Assembly (NCBI GenBank): GCA_022713905.1
Contig: JAIHTM010000090.1
Location: 1-9,323, forward strand
Reading direction: 5' to 3'
Origin: Collinsella sp.
GTDB lineage: Bacteria; Actinomycetota; Coriobacteriia; Coriobacteriales; Coriobacteriaceae
Length of the DNA stretch: 9,323 bases
Position numbers and translations under genes: made by a program. How positions within the stretch are numbered: the first letter of the stretch is position 1; each line of letters begins with the position of its first letter. Of the stretch, positions 1-6,467 are shown in pieces. The notes beneath the pieces were generated by a model that was not told where the DNA came from, searched no databases, and worked only from the letters and a program-made list of their open reading frames with translations.

Positions 1-321
1 GAATGCGTTGGCATTACCGACCGTCGCGACGATTTTGCGACGGTTGCGGATGATGCCCGGATCGTTCATGAGTTCGGCGATCTTGTTCTCGTCATAGCGT
101 CGGATCCGTTCGATGCCGAACCCATCGAACGCCTGACGGAAACGCTCGCGTTTGTTCAGTATCGTCTCCCATGACAGTCCGGCTTGGAAGGTCTCGAGCA
201 CCAGCATCTCAAAGAGGTGGTGGTCATCATGCGACGGAACCGCCCATTCGGCATCGTGATAGGCAACATAGACGGGATTGCTGAGATTGCACCAGCCGCA
301 GCGTGGGTTCATGTCATCCAT
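1..321 (-). CDS. tag: DNA-3-methyladenine glycosylase I, C-terminal part outside the window
   Basis: Base-excision repair enzyme that removes 3-methyladenine from alkylated DNA in the cytoplasm. The 107 visible codons match the Tag family N-terminal half: RCGW at residues 7-10, YHDAEW at 21-26, then LFEMLVLETFQAGLSW at about 36-51 and GIIRNRRKI near residue 90. C8 and H22 correspond to zinc ligands Cys4 and His17 of E. coli Tag, and E43 to its catalytic Glu38 (established knowledge, aligned by eye). The partner zinc ligands near the C-terminus lie beyond position 1. The start at 321 is chosen because AGGGAG sits 5 nt upstream; an in-frame ATG at 312 is an alternative. It is transcribed divergently from the MerR gene. 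The family is widespread in chromosomes, so this marks the host side of the window. The identification is confident. Confidence 0.93.
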   Translation of the reverse strand, partial: MDDMNPRCGWCNLSNPVYVAYHDAEWAVPSHDDHHLFEMLVLETFQAGLSWETILNKRERFRQAFDGFGIERIRRYDENKIAELMNDPGIIRNRRKIVATVGNANAF

Positions 322-459
322 GTGTTCTCCCTATGGATTGTCGGAGACGGTTGGTTTTAGCCGTTAGTGTGATGTGCGATTCAGTATAATCGGATTTTTA
401 CTCCAGCCGTGGATACCGTGAACTGAAATCGATGTCTGTGTTCGCGTCACCATGCTGAT

Positions 460-490
460 TTGACCCTCACATGATGTCATACTTTAGCCT
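460..490 (+). promoter_or_regulatory. Putative MerR-type promoter/operator of the regulator gene
   Basis: TTGACC at 460-465 and TAGCCT at 485-490 are separated by 19 bp, the elongated spacer typical of promoters activated by MerR proteins. The spacer contains a dyad, ACAT-g-ATGT (469-477), whose left arm extends to ACCCTCACAT (463-472). The CCTCAC element resembles the half-site of TipAL-like regulators. The -10 matches consensus at only three positions. Transcription would begin at or just before the ATG at 497, implying a leaderless mRNA, which agrees with the lack of a Shine-Dalgarno sequence there. Autoregulation is inferred. Confidence 0.4.
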
Positions 491-496
491 GTAACC

Positions 497-1300
497 ATGA
501 ATGACCGGCAATCACACGACATGGACACTCCGGCGGAGCGTATTTCCCATCTCAACGTAGGGGATGTGTCGCGGCTGACGAACATCAGTATTCGCATGCT
601 GCGGCATTGGGACGAAATGGGTCTGGTGTCTCCGCAACGCGACTGGAATGGATACCGGCTGTATTCCGATTCGGATCTCAGACGACTGCGCAGGCTGCTG
701 CTGTACAGGGAGCTCGGCATACCCGTGCCGCGTATCAAGCAGCTGCTCGATGCCAAGCCGAGTGAGGTAATACGCGAGTTGGCGGATCGTCGGGGCCAAC
801 TTGCACGCAAGGCGGAACATATCAATCAGGCATTGGCCGATATCGATCGGCTTATGAACGTTGCACAGAAAGGAATCGATATGAATGATGCGACGCAGCA
901 ATCCCGAGAATGGGCCGAAGAAGCGCAGAGCCGTTGGGGCGGGAGCCGGCAGTGGATGCAGGTTGCGGAATACCAGGTGAGGAGAACGTCTGATATGCAG
1001 GAGCGCGACATGAAGCAATTCGAAGCCATCGAGCAGCGGCTCGCCGATGCCATGCGTCACGGCGTGAAGCCCGGCAGCGATGAGGGCAATGAGCTGGCGG
1101 AAGTCCACCGTCGTTCCTTGGTATGGTTCGATGTCACCCCGTCAATGCACGTGTGCCTCGGCCGCATGTACGTGGCCGACGAGCGTTTCGTACAGCATTA
1201 CGATGCTTTGGAACCGGGTTTGGCCCAGTGGCTGCTTGCACTGATTGAAGCCAACGCGACAAGATTCGGTGTGGATCTCGACAATTTGACGTGGCAGTGA
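497..1300 (+). CDS. MerR family transcriptional regulator with TipAS-like C-terminal domain
   Basis: Probable drug- or stress-responsive transcription regulator. Residues about 18-85 form the MerR winged-helix DNA-binding domain: LNVGDVSRLTNISIRMLRHWDEMGLVSP, then NGYRLYSDSDLRRLRRLLLYRELGIP. Residues about 86-122 are the dimerisation coiled coil (ELADRRGQLARKAEHINQALADID). The remainder (about 130-267) has the look of the TipAS/antibiotic-binding fold: Trp-rich helices with AEEAQSRWG, EVHRRSLVWFDVTPSMH and a terminal YDALEPGLAQWLLALIEANA. TipAS domains bind thiopeptides or other hydrophobic ligands and convert MerR dimers into activators. The length (267 aa) fits. The start is uncertain: the ATG at 497 and the in-frame ATG at 521 both lack a clear ribosome binding site, and 497 fits a leaderless transcript. 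It sits divergently from tag, without an obvious target gene beside it other than itself. Confidence 0.85.
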   Translation: MNDRQSHDMDTPAERISHLNVGDVSRLTNISIRMLRHWDEMGLVSPQRDWNGYRLYSDSDLRRLRRLLLYRELGIPVPRIKQLLDAKPSEVIRELADRRGQLARKAEHINQALADIDRLMNVAQKGIDMNDATQQSREWAEEAQSRWGGSRQWMQVAEYQVRRTSDMQERDMKQFEAIEQRLADAMRHGVKPGSDEGNELAEVHRRSLVWFDVTPSMHVCLGRMYVADERFVQHYDALEPGLAQWLLALIEANATRFGVDLDNLTWQ

Positions 1301-1369
1301 GATGTGATCGGGGGGTATCGGAATTATCGTGACATGAATGTCGTTCCGGTCAGTTGGCTCACGAATTGG

Positions 1370-1386
1370 CTCACAGCGTGTGAGGG
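1370..1386. promoter_or_regulatory. Possible second operator of the MerR/TipA-like regulator
   Basis: CTCACA-GCG-TGTGAG is a perfect 6-bp-arm inverted repeat. Its right side, TGTGAGGG (1379-1386), is the reverse complement of CCCTCACA found at 464-471 in the putative promoter of the MerR gene. Shared half-sites on both sides of one regulator gene suggest the same protein may bind here. No good -35/-10 pair surrounds this copy, so its role is unknown. Confidence 0.3.
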
Positions 1387-1451
1387 ATTGCGACGATCCA
1401 TCGATCATACCGAAACCATTGGAATCACAAGGATTACAGGCACCAAGCTGC

Positions 1452-1492
1452 GTTAACAGAAAATGTTAACGGATTCAGCCAATCCGTTAACA
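1452..1492. repeat. GTTAAC palindrome cluster A
   Basis: CGTTAAC (1451-1457) and GTTAACG (1465-1471) form an inverted pair. TGTTAACGGATT (1464-1475) and AATCCGTTAACA (1481-1492) form a perfect 12-bp inverted repeat with a CAGCC spacer. No T-tract follows, so it is not a standard terminator. A second cluster lies at 1763-1780 on the other side of the tRNA gene. Candidate explanations are operator sites for a dimeric repressor or a small interspersed palindrome; neither can be decided from this window. Confidence 0.6.
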
Positions 1493-1523
1493 CTGGAATT
1501 GTGTTAGCAAACGCCCCCAGAGC

Positions 1524-1564
1524 AAAAAAGAAGAAGCCCTACATCCCAAGTGGGAGTAGGGCTT
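1524..1564 (-). terminator. Rho-independent terminator of tRNA-Pro
   Basis: On the minus strand AAGCCCTAC (1564-1556) pairs with GTAGGGCTT (1542-1534). A further TCCC/GGGA pairing with one bulged base follows, around an ACTT loop, and then CTTCTTTTTT. It lies directly downstream of the tRNA 3' end, the expected place for a tRNA transcript terminator. Confidence 0.88.
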
Positions 1565-1570
1565 TCATTG

Positions 1571-1644
1571 TCGGGCTGACAGGATTTGAACCTGCGACGT
1601 CTTGCTCCCAAAGCAAGCGCGCTACCAAACTGCGCCACAGCCCG
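1571..1644 (-). tRNA. tRNA-Pro (anticodon TGG)
   Basis: A 74-nt cloverleaf on the minus strand. The acceptor stem is CGGGCTG/CAGCCCG with discriminator A. The D arm is GCGC-AGTTTGGTA-GCGC. The anticodon arm is CTTGC-TTTGGGA-GCAAG, which places TGG at positions 34-36. The T arm GCAGG-TTCAAAT-CCTGT completes it. CCA is not encoded (CAA follows). It decodes CCA and, by wobble, other CCN proline codons. A TATAAT lies about 29 bp upstream and a terminator just downstream, so it is probably a single-gene unit. The 3' end appears intact, giving no sign of an integration scar there. Confidence 0.95.
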
Positions 1645-1672
1645 TTTTCATGCCTTAAGGCATAACTTTTTA

Positions 1673-1678
1673 ATTATA
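1673..1678 (-). promoter_or_regulatory. Putative -10 element for tRNA-Pro
   Basis: On the minus strand TATAAT (1678-1673) lies 28 bases before the tRNA 5' end. No good -35 hexamer is visible 17 bp further upstream. A perfect 12-bp palindrome, TGCCTTAAGGCA (1651-1662), lies between this element and the tRNA and could be part of the 5' leader. Confidence 0.5.
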
Positions 1679-1762
1679 CGCACCGAGTGGGACACTCTGT
1701 ACCTTCAGGCACCCAAGGGATCAAGCCCTGAAACATCCGCAAACTCGGAGGTCTGCGGTCAT

Positions 1763-1780
1763 CGTTAACCATTGTTAACG
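1763..1780. repeat. GTTAAC palindrome cluster B
   Basis: CGTTAAC (1763-1769) and GTTAACG (1774-1780) form a perfect inverted repeat with a CATT spacer. The extended unit TGTTAACGGAT (1773-1783) is identical to one arm of cluster A (1464-1474). The pair of clusters brackets the tRNA-Pro gene about 300 bp apart. Confidence 0.6.
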
Positions 1781-1885
1781 GATGCCATTTTTCAGTTTTT
1801 ACCGAAGTCCCAAAACCTAAGCGGCAGTAGGCCTCAGCGAGGGTCATAGTTTTGCTGGTTTGGTATCATCCTGTTTTCGCGGGGT

Positions 1886-2021
1886 GTTTCTTTGTTGAAA
1901 CCAGCGGGCTTTGCTGAGCCCAGTTTCGTTGGAAAATGGCGGTTCCCAGTTTTTGGCTGCCTTTGTTGAGGCCACTGGGATTGGCTTATCGTGACGGTCA
2001 TTGTTACTGGTTTTTTACTGG
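1886..2021 (+). other. Structured segment with three similar stem-loops; candidate non-coding RNA or leader
   Basis: Three consecutive hairpins share a CTTTGYTGA core in the loop region: GTTTC-TTTGTT-GAAAC (1886-1901), GGGCT-TTGCTG-AGCCC (1906-1921) and GCCT-TTGTTG-AGGC (1959-1972, inside an outer TCCCAGT/ACTGGGA stem at 1944-1980). Two arms can pair alternatively. GAAAC at 1897-1901 can pair with GTTTC at 1886-1890 or at 1923-1927. CCAGT at 1946-1950 can pair with ACTGG at 1974-1978 or with ACTGG at 2006-2010, which is followed by TTTTTT (2011-2016). This suggests a structured plus-strand RNA ending at the T-tract, but the strand is not certain. A 65-codon frame on the minus strand (1834-2031) crosses it and has no ribosome binding site. 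I do not recognise a known RNA family. Confidence 0.3.
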
Positions 2022-2048
2022 AATCGACCATCGTGGTGTCGGTGATGC

Positions 2049-2068
2049 TCGGCGTGTCGAAACGCCGA
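2049..2068. terminator. Short perfect hairpin, possible weak terminator
   Basis: TCGGCGT (2049-2055) and ACGCCGA (2062-2068) flank a GTCGAA loop, followed on the plus strand by TTTC. The T-tract is too short for a confident terminator. No gene ends immediately upstream on the plus strand, so it might end a transcript from the structured segment to its left. Confidence 0.25.
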
Positions 2069-2124
2069 TTTCAGAATTCAAAAATCTCTCAAAATGAGAC
2101 AGTGCCGTCCCGCTGTAGCCAGAG

Positions 2125-2389
2125 CTAGAACTCTCCCAAAGTGTCTTCCAGATCATGCCCGTCATCCGGTCTCAACCCAAGTCGGTTTATCCTCTCGCGC
2201 AACTTGTCAAAATAGTAAGGATCTCCAAGATCCTCCACAGTCGGATAGTCATCAGCCAACTCAATCAGCTCGTTCGCGTCCTCCGGCCAAAGCGTGCGCA
2301 TCCAGAACGCCTTCCATACAATTGGCCTTATTCGGATCCAGATTTGGATCTTCAGAGTCACAGTAGTCGGGAACCGTCGAATCGCACAT
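2125..2389 (-). pseudogene. Small acidic protein gene broken by a frameshift
   Basis: The ATG at 2389 has a textbook AGGAGG 5 nt upstream and opens a frame beginning MCDSTVPDYCDSEDPNLDPN. It runs into a stop at 2263-2261. The downstream sequence stays protein-like in another frame: WPEDANELIELADDYP, then DPYYFDKLRERINRLGLRP and EDTLGEF, with its stop at 2127-2125. The span from ATG to that stop is 265 bases, that is 88 codons plus one. A single extra base within about 2263-2330 would therefore explain the break and restore an 87-residue acidic protein. The family is not recognised. The longer frame extending upstream to 2556 overlaps the start of the restriction gene and looks like a shadow. 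The gene is divergent from R1. A sequencing error or programmed frameshift cannot be excluded. Confidence 0.55.
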
Positions 2390-2441
2390 GCCATCCTCCT
2401 CAACACGAGTCGTAAGTCCGATGATAAGGCTGATTCTCCCG

Positions 2442-2447
2442 TAAAAT
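2442..2447 (+). promoter_or_regulatory. Possible -10 element of the restriction operon
   Basis: TAAAAT (2442-2447) lies about 35 bases upstream of the preferred R1 start at 2482, with no clear -35. It overlaps the more upstream in-frame ATG (2446). If it is used, that ATG would not be on the mRNA, which supports the start at 2482. Confidence 0.3.
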
Positions 2448-2481
2448 GAGCAACCAGTACGTTCATTATGAAAGGAAGCAC

Positions 2482-3621
2482 ATGACACTGCTGTACTCTG
2501 CTATTCCACCTTTGCGAACGACGTCTGATCAGGAAACCATCAACGAAGCCTTTCATCGTCTTGCAGAAGAGTCCGATGAAATCTCGATAGCTGTCGGATA
2601 CATCAGCCTGCTGTCTTTGGACGAGCTTAACGAAGTGATTCAGAAGAACGGTATATCAAAGGTGACGCTCACAATTGGCATGTACAGCAAGGAAGGTATG
2701 CCCGAGCGTTCGTATCATGCTGCTAAAGCATATAACCAAAAGTGGCGAGAAGAAGGAATCGGAGAGATTCGTCTTGTACGATCATTCGCATTCCACGGCA
2801 AGTTGTACTACTTCGCCAAAGACAATCATCCAATCGCTGTAATGAATGGTTCCGCGAATTTGGGCGTGATTAAGCTTGAGGCTACTAACTTGCGCCAGTA
2901 TGAGGTGGCCTCGCTTATCGAAGATCAAACCGAAATCTGGAACACCAAGCAACTAATCGATAAGCTCAATGCTAGTCCCATATCTGCAAATATTGCCGAA
3001 GTCAAAGACCTTGATCTCATCAGGGAGACGAACTGTGATCTCGGAAAATCCGATTTGGCTGAGCCCGTTACTTCTGATGACTTGAACGTCTATCGAAAGC
3101 ACCAGACTGGCCTTTCGTTCCTTCTGCCCCTTAAGGTTCCTACGGAGGCCGAACGTATCTCTGGAGAAGGAAGCAAGGATAGCTGTATGAAATCCAACAT
3201 CAACGTTTGCTACGCCGCCCCCAGAAGCGCCCGCAAATCACGCGATTGGTATGAAATCCAGTTTACTGTTGACAAAAGCATTACGACGCAACCTGGCTAT
3301 CCACAAAAGAACAAGCCATTCATAGCTATCACCGATGATGGTTACAAGTTCAAGGCGCATACAACAAGTGACGGGAATAAGCAGTTTAACGCTGTAGGTG
3401 ACGAACTGCTTCTAGGCCGCTGGCTGAAAGGAAGACTCGTGGCGGCGGGACTAGTAAAGCCGGTCAACGATACCATGAAGGACGAGACTCGAAAAGGCAT
3501 GATCACAAGAGAAATGCTGGATGAATATGGTTGCCACAACCTTCGTCTGACAAAAACCGATAAGACGATAGACGACCCAGAAGATGGACCTCTTGATGTC
3601 TGGACTTTGTTCTTTGAGTAG
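2482..3621 (+). CDS. NgoFVII/BfiI-type restriction endonuclease, phospholipase-D fold (R1)
   Basis: Predicted nuclease subunit of the restriction system. Starting at 2482 it has 379 residues. Residues 1 to about 150 form a phospholipase-D-like domain carrying H105-x-K107 in FHGKLYYF, N122 and S124 in MNGSANL, and E141 in QYEV. These are the conserved His/Lys/Asn/Glu set of this metal-independent nuclease fold, in which two subunits build one active site (established for BfiI). The C-terminal part (about 200-379) resembles the B3-like DNA-binding domain of NgoFVII and BfiI: FIAITDDGYKFKAH, LLLGRWLKGRL, ITREMLDEYG, then LTKTDK and DVWTLFF. The same pattern recurs in R2. AAGGA five bases before ATG 2482 decides the start; the in-frame ATG at 2446 lacks a ribosome binding site and sits in a possible -10. 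It is first of three co-directional genes, 11 bases from the helicase. Recognition sequence unknown. Confidence 0.82.
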   Translation: MTLLYSAIPPLRTTSDQETINEAFHRLAEESDEISIAVGYISLLSLDELNEVIQKNGISKVTLTIGMYSKEGMPERSYHAAKAYNQKWREEGIGEIRLVRSFAFHGKLYYFAKDNHPIAVMNGSANLGVIKLEATNLRQYEVASLIEDQTEIWNTKQLIDKLNASPISANIAEVKDLDLIRETNCDLGKSDLAEPVTSDDLNVYRKHQTGLSFLLPLKVPTEAERISGEGSKDSCMKSNINVCYAAPRSARKSRDWYEIQFTVDKSITTQPGYPQKNKPFIAITDDGYKFKAHTTSDGNKQFNAVGDELLLGRWLKGRLVAAGLVKPVNDTMKDETRKGMITREMLDEYGCHNLRLTKTDKTIDDPEDGPLDVWTLFFE

Positions 3622-3632
3622 AGGAAGAAACG

Positions 3633-5474
3633 ATGAACGATAACTATCTCGAAAATTATCTTCAAAAAATTGAAGATGAAGGAAACATCGAGCTTGCCAA
3701 GTCGATCAGAAAGACAACAGAATCTTTTGATGAAAAATATCTTTCGGGGTATTCGTTCGCTTCCCATGAGATCGGATTGTTATTCGGCAATGTTCAATCA
3801 GGTAAGACCGGTCAAATGTTTGGCATCATGTGCCAAGCAGCAATGAATGGATTCTATGCTTTTCTGTTATTGACGACAGATAATACTGTTCTTCAACAGC
3901 AAACACTAAATCGTGTGAAGAGGGATCTGACTGATTTTCTTGTTTGTGATGAAACCGATTCTGGGCTTTTTATCGATAATCAGTTGCAAAAACCAGTAGT
4001 TGTGGTGCTCAAAAAGAATTATCGTGTCTTGCGTCTATGGGCTAACGTATTTAACACTACCCAATTCATGCAGGGCAATGCTCTATTCATAGTGGACGAT
4101 GAGGCTGATGCCGCATCATTGAACACTATGGTGAACAAAGACAAGCAATCCTCTATCAACAGGTATATCAGCTCCATTAAAGATGAGGGAATGTGCAGTA
4201 TTTATCTGCAAGTAACTGGCACGCCTCAATCTCTTCTTCTACAAACTGAAGAATCAGGTTTTAAGCCTGGCTTCACACACTATTTTGAACCAGGAAAAAC
4301 GTATCTCGGAGGAGATTTCTTCTTCCCGACAGACGGTAAGCCTCAGTGCGTTACTTATCTCACGGATACAAAGAAGATGACTCGTCAAGTTGTCTTGAGG
4401 CATTTGGCGGTGTCTGCCCAGTTGCTTGGTGCAGGATCTTCTGTTTCTAACTGTTTGGTCCACCCTTCTGTTCGTCAAAATGTGCATGAGAAATTTGCCA
4501 AAGAAGTTCGAGAATCAATCCAATGGTGTGCGGACAATCTTGAAGGAGATTTTGAGACCGAACTTCATGAAGTTTATGAGCATCTAACTCCGAGCAAGAC
4601 CGAACTGTTGGAGTTTGACACATTGCTCTCATATTGCAAGAATCTTATTCTTGACAATGAGATTCAAGTCCTTATTATGAACGGGAAATATGATGTCACA
4701 GAAGATGACTACAAGAAAGGTTGCAACTTCATTATCGGAGGTAACACTCTAGGCCGTGGTGTTACATTCCCGCATCTCCAGACGATTTATTACACACGAC
4801 TTGCTAAAAAACCGCAGGCAGACACTATGTGGCAGCACAGCCGCATGTTTGGATATGACCGTGACCCCGGACTAATGATGGTCTACATTCCGCAAGAATT
4901 GTATAAACATTTTTCCGATATAAATGCCACGAATAATTCGATTATCGCGCAGATTAGAAAAGGCATACATCCAAAGATTTATTACCCTGAGAGCCTAAAA
5001 CCGACCCGTGGTGCTGTGCTGGATGACAAGCATGTAAGTATGCTGTCCGGCGGAACCAATTACTATCCATCTGACCCAGATAATTCAACCATCGAAGAGA
5101 TCACGAAACAGCTTACAGGCTTCCAGGATGATGAACCATACTATAAAGTCAGTCTGAAACTGATTGATAACATCCTTGGACACATCGTTCCAAGCTCCGA
5201 GTTTAAGCTGTCTGCATTTAAATCCATTCTGGAGATGATGCTTGCCCAAAATCCTGGGGAGCAGGGCATTCTTGTGGTGCGTCGCAATAGAAACGTTGCA
5301 CAGTGGACCGGTGCCCTCTTGTCTCCAAATGACTGGCAGACAAGCAATTCATTCCCTCAGTATGTTGTGCTAACCATGTATCAGGTTACCGGTACAAAAG
5401 GCTGGCACGGAAAGAAACTGTGGGTTCCCAACATCAAGCTACCTAATGGCAACGTGTATTACGACGAAGAATAA
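3633..5474 (+). CDS. Z1-type superfamily 2 helicase/ATPase of the restriction system
   Basis: Predicted ATP-dependent DNA translocase or helicase acting with the flanking nucleases. The motifs appear in superfamily 2 order: Walker A GNVQSGKTG at residues 52-60 (K58), Walker B DDEAD at 155-159, a motif III-like VTGTPQ at 194-199, IIGGNTLGRGVTFPHLQ at about 367-383, and the arginine-finger motif QHSRMFGYDR at 401-410. The combination GNVQSGKT, DDEAD and GGNTLGRGVTF is characteristic of Z1-domain proteins (Pfam Z1), which are repeatedly found beside cytosine methyltransferases in restriction loci. At 613 residues it is, as far as I recall, shorter than many Z1 proteins. The tail after about 430 has no motif I recognise. 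GAGGAAG at 3621-3627 provides a good ribosome binding site. Gaps of 11 bases to R1 and 9 to R2 indicate one operon. The codon and base composition is AT-richer than the flanks. Confidence 0.87.
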   Translation: MNDNYLENYLQKIEDEGNIELAKSIRKTTESFDEKYLSGYSFASHEIGLLFGNVQSGKTGQMFGIMCQAAMNGFYAFLLLTTDNTVLQQQTLNRVKRDLTDFLVCDETDSGLFIDNQLQKPVVVVLKKNYRVLRLWANVFNTTQFMQGNALFIVDDEADAASLNTMVNKDKQSSINRYISSIKDEGMCSIYLQVTGTPQSLLLQTEESGFKPGFTHYFEPGKTYLGGDFFFPTDGKPQCVTYLTDTKKMTRQVVLRHLAVSAQLLGAGSSVSNCLVHPSVRQNVHEKFAKEVRESIQWCADNLEGDFETELHEVYEHLTPSKTELLEFDTLLSYCKNLILDNEIQVLIMNGKYDVTEDDYKKGCNFIIGGNTLGRGVTFPHLQTIYYTRLAKKPQADTMWQHSRMFGYDRDPGLMMVYIPQELYKHFSDINATNNSIIAQIRKGIHPKIYYPESLKPTRGAVLDDKHVSMLSGGTNYYPSDPDNSTIEEITKQLTGFQDDEPYYKVSLKLIDNILGHIVPSSEFKLSAFKSILEMMLAQNPGEQGILVVRRNRNVAQWTGALLSPNDWQTSNSFPQYVVLTMYQVTGTKGWHGKKLWVPNIKLPNGNVYYDEE

Positions 5475-5483
5475 TTACCTATC

Positions 5484-6467
5484 ATGTTTAGTAAAAATCT
5501 AGCTGAGACGATTCTATTCTCACCGATCAGTTTAGGTGCGGACTCGATAAGCATACTTTCTGGGAATGCCACGCCGACAATGGCTTCATGGTATCTGACT
5601 TCGTTGCATGAGAAGCGAGCCGGATCTTCCTTTCCCTCAATTCAAGTAAATCTTGTAGTGGGCATGACATCCGTTGATGGCGTTAGTTCTTCTTTTCACT
5701 CGGAATTCAAGGATCTACAGCATCGCAATGCAACGGATGCCTCTTGGGACCCCTTTTCATGCAGTTATGTCTATGATTTGCCTGCAATTCATTCCAACCT
5801 TTATGTATGGACGAAGGAAGGCAACCCATTGATTGCATTCGTTGGGTCGGCTCCGTTTTTACAATCCTCTTTCTTGTCGTCTGGAGTCGAAGGCTTGAGA
5901 GTTGAGAACTTGATGTCAGAAGCAGACCCGAATGAGGCACTGAATTACTACCGAGACGTCGAAGAACACACGATGTTCTGTACGCACTCAGAAATAGAGG
6001 GCAACGTTCGTATCACGAATGATTTTCCTCCAGATCTAGGGCAATGCAACCCTCAGACTGATTTGGAGACAGTTACTTTATCTCTGCTGACTAGAAATGG
6101 CAGCATCGGAAAAAAATCCGGGCTCAATTGGGGACAACGCGCGGGACGGAATCCAAATGAAGCATATATCCCTGTACCGCGAAAAGTTGCCCAGAAAGGA
6201 TTCTTTCCTCTTAACAGACAACAGTTCACAGTCCAAACGGATGATCATAAAAGTCTGATTCTGAGGATTGAACAAGAGCGAGATAAAGCCTTGACAACCC
6301 CTTTGAGCAATTCCCTTCTAGGCGAATATTTTAGAGGGCGTCTCGGTCTGGGCAATGGAGATTACGTTTCGCTTGAAAGCCTTGAAGAATACGGGAGAAC
6401 TGACGTATCTTTTACAAAGATAGACGAGGAACAGTACTATATGGATTTCTCCCAGCCTGTTAAGTAG
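5484..6467 (+). CDS. Second NgoFVII-family protein with altered PLD active site (R2)
   Basis: Paralogue of R1, 327 residues. The N-terminal half is phospholipase-D-like, but the HxK motif is H103-S-N105 (HSNLYVW) and the NGS position reads V120-G-S122; E141 is retained. Two of four expected catalytic residues are thus replaced. The C-terminal half carries NgoFVII family signatures: GLNWGQRAGRNPNEAYIPVP (about 217-236), QTDDHKSLILRI, LLGEYFRGRLGLGNG, SLESLEEYGRTDVSFTK and YYMDF, which align with the C-terminus of R1. I infer a DNA-recognition or regulatory partner of R1, or a subunit that completes a mixed active site. Independent catalysis seems unlikely. There is no clear ribosome binding site in the 9-base gap after the helicase stop, so translational coupling is likely. 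The stop codon lies in the left arm of an inverted repeat. Confidence 0.8.
   Translation: MFSKNLAETILFSPISLGADSISILSGNATPTMASWYLTSLHEKRAGSSFPSIQVNLVVGMTSVDGVSSSFHSEFKDLQHRNATDASWDPFSCSYVYDLPAIHSNLYVWTKEGNPLIAFVGSAPFLQSSFLSSGVEGLRVENLMSEADPNEALNYYRDVEEHTMFCTHSEIEGNVRITNDFPPDLGQCNPQTDLETVTLSLLTRNGSIGKKSGLNWGQRAGRNPNEAYIPVPRKVAQKGFFPLNRQQFTVQTDDHKSLILRIEQERDKALTTPLSNSLLGEYFRGRLGLGNGDYVSLESLEEYGRTDVSFTKIDEEQYYMDFSQPVK

Larger units (their letters stand above)
1301..1523. other. Intergenic stretch after the MerR gene with repeats
   Basis: No coding region is supported here. It contains a GACAT-GA-ATGTC palindrome (1331-1342), a 9-bp direct repeat TTGGCTCAC (1354-1362 and 1366-1374), an inverted repeat CTCACA-GCG-TGTGAG (1370-1384), and the GTTAAC palindrome cluster described separately. 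No convincing intrinsic terminator follows the MerR gene. The open reading frame on the opposite strand here is judged a shadow. Confidence 0.5.

Noticed and set aside
512..1108. Long minus-strand frame opposite the MerR gene
   Set aside because: Shadow of the MerR coding region; the plus-strand product has clear domain motifs.
1452..1492. GTTAAC repeats as an integron recombination site or CRISPR
   Set aside because: There are no regularly spaced identical repeats with spacers, and GTTAAC alone is not the GTTRRRY core-site architecture with paired boxes.
1571..1644. tRNA-Pro as the attachment site of the neighbouring phage or island
   Set aside because: The tRNA 3' end faces away from the island, its terminator is intact beside the 3' end, and no duplicate of the tRNA end is seen in the window.
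1834..2031. 65-codon minus-strand frame as a gene
   Set aside because: No ribosome binding site, no recognisable domain, and the DNA is explained better by repeated stem-loops. It remains possible but unsupported.
2390..2556. Upstream extension of the minus-strand frame that ends at 2125
   Set aside because: It overlaps the start of R1, has a non-protein-like composition and no ribosome binding site; AGGAGG and ATG at 2389 mark the real start in a different frame.
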